In this document: in pieces, positions 6,788 through 9,668 of the stretch | How the letters are laid out: the number at the start of each line of letters is the position of its first letter | How positions within the stretch are numbered: the stretch's first letter is position 1 | NCBI GenBank assembly: GCA_946611525.1 | Contig: CAMODS010000039.1 | Location: forward strand, 1-9,668 | Source of the DNA: an uncultured Lachnospiraceae bacterium | Lineage (GTDB): Bacteria; Bacillota; Clostridia; Lachnospirales; Lachnospiraceae | Reading direction: 5' to 3' | DNA length: 9,668 nt | Made by a program: the position numbers and the translations under genes | Notes under the pieces: generated by a model | What the model was told of the DNA's origin: nothing | What the model saw: the letters and a program-made list of their open reading frames with translations, nothing else | Databases searched by the model: none

Positions 6788-6816
6788 ATTATATAGGATA
6801 TAAAATACCTGCACAA
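6788..6816 (-). promoter_or_regulatory. Promoter of the cbiMQO operon
   Basis: TTGTGC (6811-6816) and a consensus TATAAT (6788-6793) are spaced by 17 bp. The predicted start, around 6781-6784, coincides with the base of the leader hairpin. Confidence 0.65.
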
Positions 6817-6852
6817 GCCCCCCGGGGGGTTAAAAATTTAAAAACCGCAGGT
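6808..6852 (-). terminator. Possible asd terminator overlapping the cbiM promoter
   Basis: Just after the asd stop, ACCTGC (6847-6852, minus reading) can pair with GCAGGT (6808-6813), followed by ATTTTATAT. The 33 nt between are AT-rich and contain the C6G6 palindrome. The outer stem is only 6 bp and shares bases with the -35 box, so it may be a weak terminator or part of the operator region. Confidence 0.25.
6818..6829. promoter_or_regulatory. C6G6 palindrome, candidate metalloregulator operator
   Basis: A perfect 12-bp palindrome of six C and six G sits in an AT-rich spacer and ends 1 bp before the -35 box of the metal-transporter promoter. Operators of CsoR/RcnR-type copper, nickel or cobalt sensors are known for runs of C and G flanked by A/T. 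A protein binding here would hinder polymerase at the -35 box. No such regulator gene is in the window. Confidence 0.4.
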
Positions 6853-6853
6853 C

Positions 6854-7942
6854 TTATTTTTTCTCTATGTACTTTTCTGCCGTAAGAAGCTCTGCACAAA
6901 GCACAGCGCCGCCTGCAGCACCACGTACGGTATTGTGTGAAAGGCCTACGAACTTCCAGTCATAGATGGAGTCCTCTCTAAGTCGGCCGATGGATACTCC
7001 CATACCGCGCTCGAAATCCACGTCCAGCTTTACCTGAGGTCTGTTGTCATCTGTCAGGTACTGGATAAAGTGCTCCGGAGCTGAAGGAAGCTTTAGCTCC
7101 TGGGGACGTCCGGAATATGATGTCATAGCCTCGATAAGCTCCTCCTTTGTGGCCTTTTTGCGAAGCTTTACAAAGGCCGTGGCAGTATGGCCGTTTAAGA
7201 TGGGCACCCTGATACACTGACTGGTGATCTTAATATCGTCAGCGGGTACTATGACACCGTTTTCGATATGACCCCAGATACGTAAGGGCTCCTTTTCACT
7301 CTTTTCCTCTTCACCACCGATGTAGGGAATGATATTGCCCTCCATCTCGGGCCAGTCAGCAAAGGTCTTGCCGGCGCCGGATATAGCCTGGTAGGTGGAA
7401 ACCACTGCCTCATAGGGCTCAAAGCCTGCCTTTTTCCATGCATTCAAAACCGGTGTATATGACTGTATGGAACAGTTGGGCTTTACGGCAATAAAGCCGC
7501 GGCTGGTACCCAGTCTCTTTTTCTGGTACTGGATGACATCCATATGCTCGGGATTGATCTCGGGCACCACCATGGGCACGTCAGGAGTCCAACGATGTGC
7601 AGAGTTGTTGGAAACCACGGGAGTCTCTGTCTTTGCATACTCCTCCTCGATAGCCTTTATCTCATCCTTTGTCATGTCCACCGCAGAAAAAACAAAGTCA
7701 ACCTCAGATGCTACAGCCTCAACCTCGTTTACGTTTTTAACAACAATATCCTTAACTGACTGAGGCATGGGTGTGTCCATCTTCCATCTGCCGGATACAC
7801 AGTCCTCATAGCGCTTGCCTGCGCTTCTGGGAGATGCCGCAATGGTTGTAACCTCAAACCAGGGATGGTTCTCCAAAAGTGAGATGAATCTCTGACCCAC
7901 CATTCCTGTTCCGCCCAGGATACCTACTTTCAACTTTTCCAT
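6854..7942 (-). CDS. asd: Aspartate-semialdehyde dehydrogenase
   Basis: This cytoplasmic enzyme reduces L-aspartyl phosphate to aspartate-4-semialdehyde with NADPH, the branch point to lysine/diaminopimelate, threonine and methionine. The 362 residues begin with the dinucleotide-binding motif ILGGTGMVGQRF (8-19). The catalytic cysteine is Cys157 in VKPNCSIQSY, followed by the QAISGAG motif (185-191). The catalytic histidine is His252 in RVPILNGHTATAF. The length and the SNNSAHR and KPNCSIQ motifs fit the archaeal/fungal-like branch rather than the E. coli branch. GAGAGG 6 nt upstream of the ATG decides the start. It has its own promoter and follows the nrdD terminator, so it is probably transcribed alone. 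The next gene downstream is the cbiMQO operon, not another threonine gene. Confidence 0.96.
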   Translation of the reverse strand: MEKLKVGILGGTGMVGQRFISLLENHPWFEVTTIAASPRSAGKRYEDCVSGRWKMDTPMPQSVKDIVVKNVNEVEAVASEVDFVFSAVDMTKDEIKAIEEEYAKTETPVVSNNSAHRWTPDVPMVVPEINPEHMDVIQYQKKRLGTSRGFIAVKPNCSIQSYTPVLNAWKKAGFEPYEAVVSTYQAISGAGKTFADWPEMEGNIIPYIGGEEEKSEKEPLRIWGHIENGVIVPADDIKITSQCIRVPILNGHTATAFVKLRKKATKEELIEAMTSYSGRPQELKLPSAPEHFIQYLTDDNRPQVKLDVDFERGMGVSIGRLREDSIYDWKFVGLSHNTVRGAAGGAVLCAELLTAEKYIEKK

Positions 7943-7985
7943 ACTGTACCTCTCTCTTCTATGCTTTACCTAATTAAACTAACTC

Positions 7986-8014
7986 ATATTACCACAAAAC
8001 CTTTTCATCTGCAA
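7986..8014 (-). promoter_or_regulatory. Extended -10 promoter of asd
   Basis: TTGCAG (8009-8014) and TAATAT (7986-7991) are 17 bp apart. TGG directly before the -10 box gives the extended TGn motif that can offset the weak -35. The leader to the ATG would be about 38 nt, too short for a lysine riboswitch. Confidence 0.55.
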
Positions 8015-8064
8015 TAATCCCATTGATTTTACGTCCGACAGGATGGATCCGGGGTTATCCCTGT

Positions 8065-8095
8065 AAAAAAACGGCGGATCCCATGAGGGACCCGC
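8065..8095 (-). terminator. Intrinsic terminator of nrdD
   Basis: A 9-bp stem (GCGGGTCCC with GGGATCCGC, one G-U pair) closes a 4-nt loop and is followed by CG and seven T on the minus strand. It lies 25 bp past the nrdD stop. Confidence 0.92.
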
Positions 8096-8120
8096 TGTAG
8101 GTAAATAAAAAGTGGAGATA

Positions 8121-9668
8121 TTATAAGGTTTCCACATATTTTTGAATGTTGGAGGCATTGACATACTTTTCTGTCTCATCCCCGTGGGTAACCACCAGGG
8201 TAGGTGCCTGCATAACTCCGAACTTTTGAGTCAGCTCAGGCTCCTCCTCTGCGTCTATGATGACATACTCCTCATTTTCAAGCATCCTCTCCGCCTTTGC
8301 ACAGTTGGGGCAGGTCTTTGTGGTGAAAAGATACTTTATGGTGCGGTCACTTTCATCAATAGTCATCTCGCCCTCATGAAGTACCACCTCGGAGGAAGTC
8401 TCTGACGAGCTATCCATGTCAAAGGTGATCTGCGCCGAGGAAAGATCCGGCGTCACCTCATGCATCTCTGCACTGGAGGTGTCGGGACGGTCATAGCCTG
8501 CGGAGGATAAAAGCTCCTCCTTTTTATCCTGGATCTGATCCAAAAGCTCCGATATCCTCTCGCTGTCACTCATAATGGTAGGGCGCCCCTGTTTAACTTC
8601 TATATGACGACCGCCAACCTCATAGAGCTTGCGGTTCTTGTACTCCTGGAGCTTGCCCTCGTTCCAGTTCTGTATGGGACGATAGTAGCCGGTAATACGG
8701 CTGTAAGTCTCGGTGGCCTTGCCACACTTAGGACAGGTCTTTACCTCACCTGTGAGATAGCCATGCTCCTTACACACAGAATAGGTGGGTGACAAGGTGT
8801 AGTAGGGCAGCTTATAGTTTTCTGCAATGGTGCGTACAAGCTTTGCGGCTGACTGCCAGCTGGGAAGCTTTTCACCCAAAAATGCGTGGAACACTGTACC
8901 CGATGTATAAAGTGTCTGAAGCTCATCCTGGATATCAAGTGCTTCAAAAATGTCTGCGGTATAGTCAACAGGAAGGTGCGATGAATTGGTGTAATAAGGT
9001 GTATCGCCCTCGTTACCCGCTGTCTTGATGTCGGGATAATGAGCCACATCATGCTTAGCAAGCCTGTAGGATGTGGACTCTGCCGGTGTGGCCTCAAGGT
9101 TGTAGAGATCGCCGTACTGCTCCTGATAGTCGGAGAGACGCTCTCTCATGTGATTGAGTACATCCTTGGCAAACTCCTGGGTCTCCTTGTGTGTGAGATC
9201 CATACCCAGCCACTTTGCATTGAGACCCACCTCGTTCATGCCCACAAGTCCAATAGTAGAGAAGTGGTTGTTGAAGGTGCCGAGGTAATGCTTGGTATAG
9301 GGATAAAGTCCCTCATCCAAAAGCTTGCTTATGACATTCCTCTTGATCTTTAAGGAACGGGCGGATATGTCCATCATACGATCCAGACGTGTATAGAAAT
9401 CATTCTCGTCCTTGGCCAGGTATGCGATCCTGGGAAGATTTATGGTGACAACTCCAACCGAACCTGTGCTCTCGCCGCTGCCGAAAAAGCCGCCGGACTT
9501 TTTGCGAAGCTCACGAAGATCCAGACGGAGCCTGCAGCACATACTGCGGACATCCGAAGGCTCCATGTCGGAATTGATATAGTTTGAGAAATAAGGTGTA
9601 CCGTATTTTGCGGTCATCTCAAACAAGAGACGGTTGTTCTCCGTATCGGACCAGTCAAAGTCCTTTGT
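8121..9668 (-). CDS. nrdD: Anaerobic ribonucleoside-triphosphate reductase fused to a redoxin domain, C-terminal part
   Basis: This class III enzyme makes dNTPs from NTPs by glycyl-radical chemistry under anoxia. The frame is open to the right edge, giving 515 residues of the C-terminal part; the true start is outside. Typical motifs in order are LFEMTAKYGTPYF, SDVRSMCCRLRLDLRE with an active-site cysteine, GVVTINLPRIAYLA, GLVGMNEVGLNA and ATPAESTSYRLAKHD. The C-terminal zinc site follows, with Cys codons at 8763-8774 (CKEH) and 8724-8735 (CPKC). The likely radical glycine is in RITGYYRP (codon 8688-8690). The enzyme would normally end soon after RKLYEVGG. Here an about 85-residue Ser/Glu/Asp-rich linker leads to a glutaredoxin/thioredoxin-like domain (about the last 75 residues) with CPNC at 8301-8312 and the cis-proline motif QAPTLVV. 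No nrdG activase follows; it may lie upstream, outside the window. Confidence 0.95.
   Translation of the reverse strand, partial: TKDFDWSDTENNRLLFEMTAKYGTPYFSNYINSDMEPSDVRSMCCRLRLDLRELRKKSGGFFGSGESTGSVGVVTINLPRIAYLAKDENDFYTRLDRMMDISARSLKIKRNVISKLLDEGLYPYTKHYLGTFNNHFSTIGLVGMNEVGLNAKWLGMDLTHKETQEFAKDVLNHMRERLSDYQEQYGDLYNLEATPAESTSYRLAKHDVAHYPDIKTAGNEGDTPYYTNSSHLPVDYTADIFEALDIQDELQTLYTSGTVFHAFLGEKLPSWQSAAKLVRTIAENYKLPYYTLSPTYSVCKEHGYLTGEVKTCPKCGKATETYSRITGYYRPIQNWNEGKLQEYKNRKLYEVGGRHIEVKQGRPTIMSDSERISELLDQIQDKKEELLSSAGYDRPDTSSAEMHEVTPDLSSAQITFDMDSSSETSSEVVLHEGEMTIDESDRTIKYLFTTKTCPNCAKAERMLENEEYVIIDAEEEPELTQKFGVMQAPTLVVTHGDETEKYVNASNIQKYVETL

Noticed and set aside
6602..6814. A 70-codon minus-strand reading frame starting upstream of cbiM
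   Set aside because: It overlaps cbiM in another frame, covers the promoter and leader hairpin, and has no recognisable protein pattern.
6688..6853. Cobalamin riboswitch in front of cbiM
   Set aside because: The region is only 166 bp and lacks the B12-box sequence. The hairpin is reported as an unclassified leader instead.
7943..8064. Lysine riboswitch in front of asd
   Set aside because: The promoter leaves only a leader of about 38 nt, and the spacer is too short and shows no conserved core.
8741..9097. A 118-codon minus-strand frame inside nrdD, and several plus-strand frames opposite it
   Set aside because: The nrdD frame has diagnostic motifs throughout. The others have shadow-like composition.

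Overview
The window looks like a chromosomal segment of an anaerobic Gram-positive Clostridia member, most likely Lachnospiraceae. This is inferred from the oxygen-sensitive class III ribonucleotide reductase, the strong AGGAGG-type ribosome binding sites, the lipoprotein signal, the moderate GC content and the particular AP2-domain protein. No identity search was run. Apart from one gene, everything is encoded on the minus strand, so those genes read from right to left.

Left part (1-1244): the N-terminus of a lipoprotein gene runs off the left edge. It is divergent from a plus-strand gene for a protein with two AP2 DNA-binding domains around what looks like a decayed HNH nuclease core. The two genes share a 116-bp spacer with two good sigma-A-like promoters placed back to back. 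The AP2 gene appears leaderless, and its last codons lie in a 64-bp imperfect inverted repeat that fills the gap to thrC.

Middle (1245-6853): threonine synthase (thrC) is preceded by a gene for a secreted protein with two PPC-like beta-sandwich domains and an Fn3-like domain, 12 bp apart and probably cotranscribed. Further upstream is a compact cobalt/nickel ECF transporter operon: cbiM with a C-terminal PDGLE segment, cbiQ and cbiO. Its control region is the densest regulatory stretch in the window. It holds a C6G6 palindrome touching the -35 box, a promoter with a consensus -10, and a long leader hairpin followed by a T-rich run just before the cbiM ribosome binding site.

Right part (6854-9668): aspartate-semialdehyde dehydrogenase (asd) has its own extended -10 promoter. 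Before it lies the C-terminal two thirds of the anaerobic ribonucleoside-triphosphate reductase (nrdD), which ends in a fused CPNC redoxin domain and is followed by a strong intrinsic terminator.

asd and thrC belong to the same aspartate-to-threonine pathway but are separated by the metal-uptake operon. CbiMQO would import Co2+ or Ni2+, for example for cobalamin or nickel enzymes. NrdD supplies deoxynucleotides under anoxia, possibly with its own attached reductant domain. No tRNA, rRNA, CRISPR array, transposase or canonical riboswitch was seen, and no gene-free stretch exceeds 300 bp.
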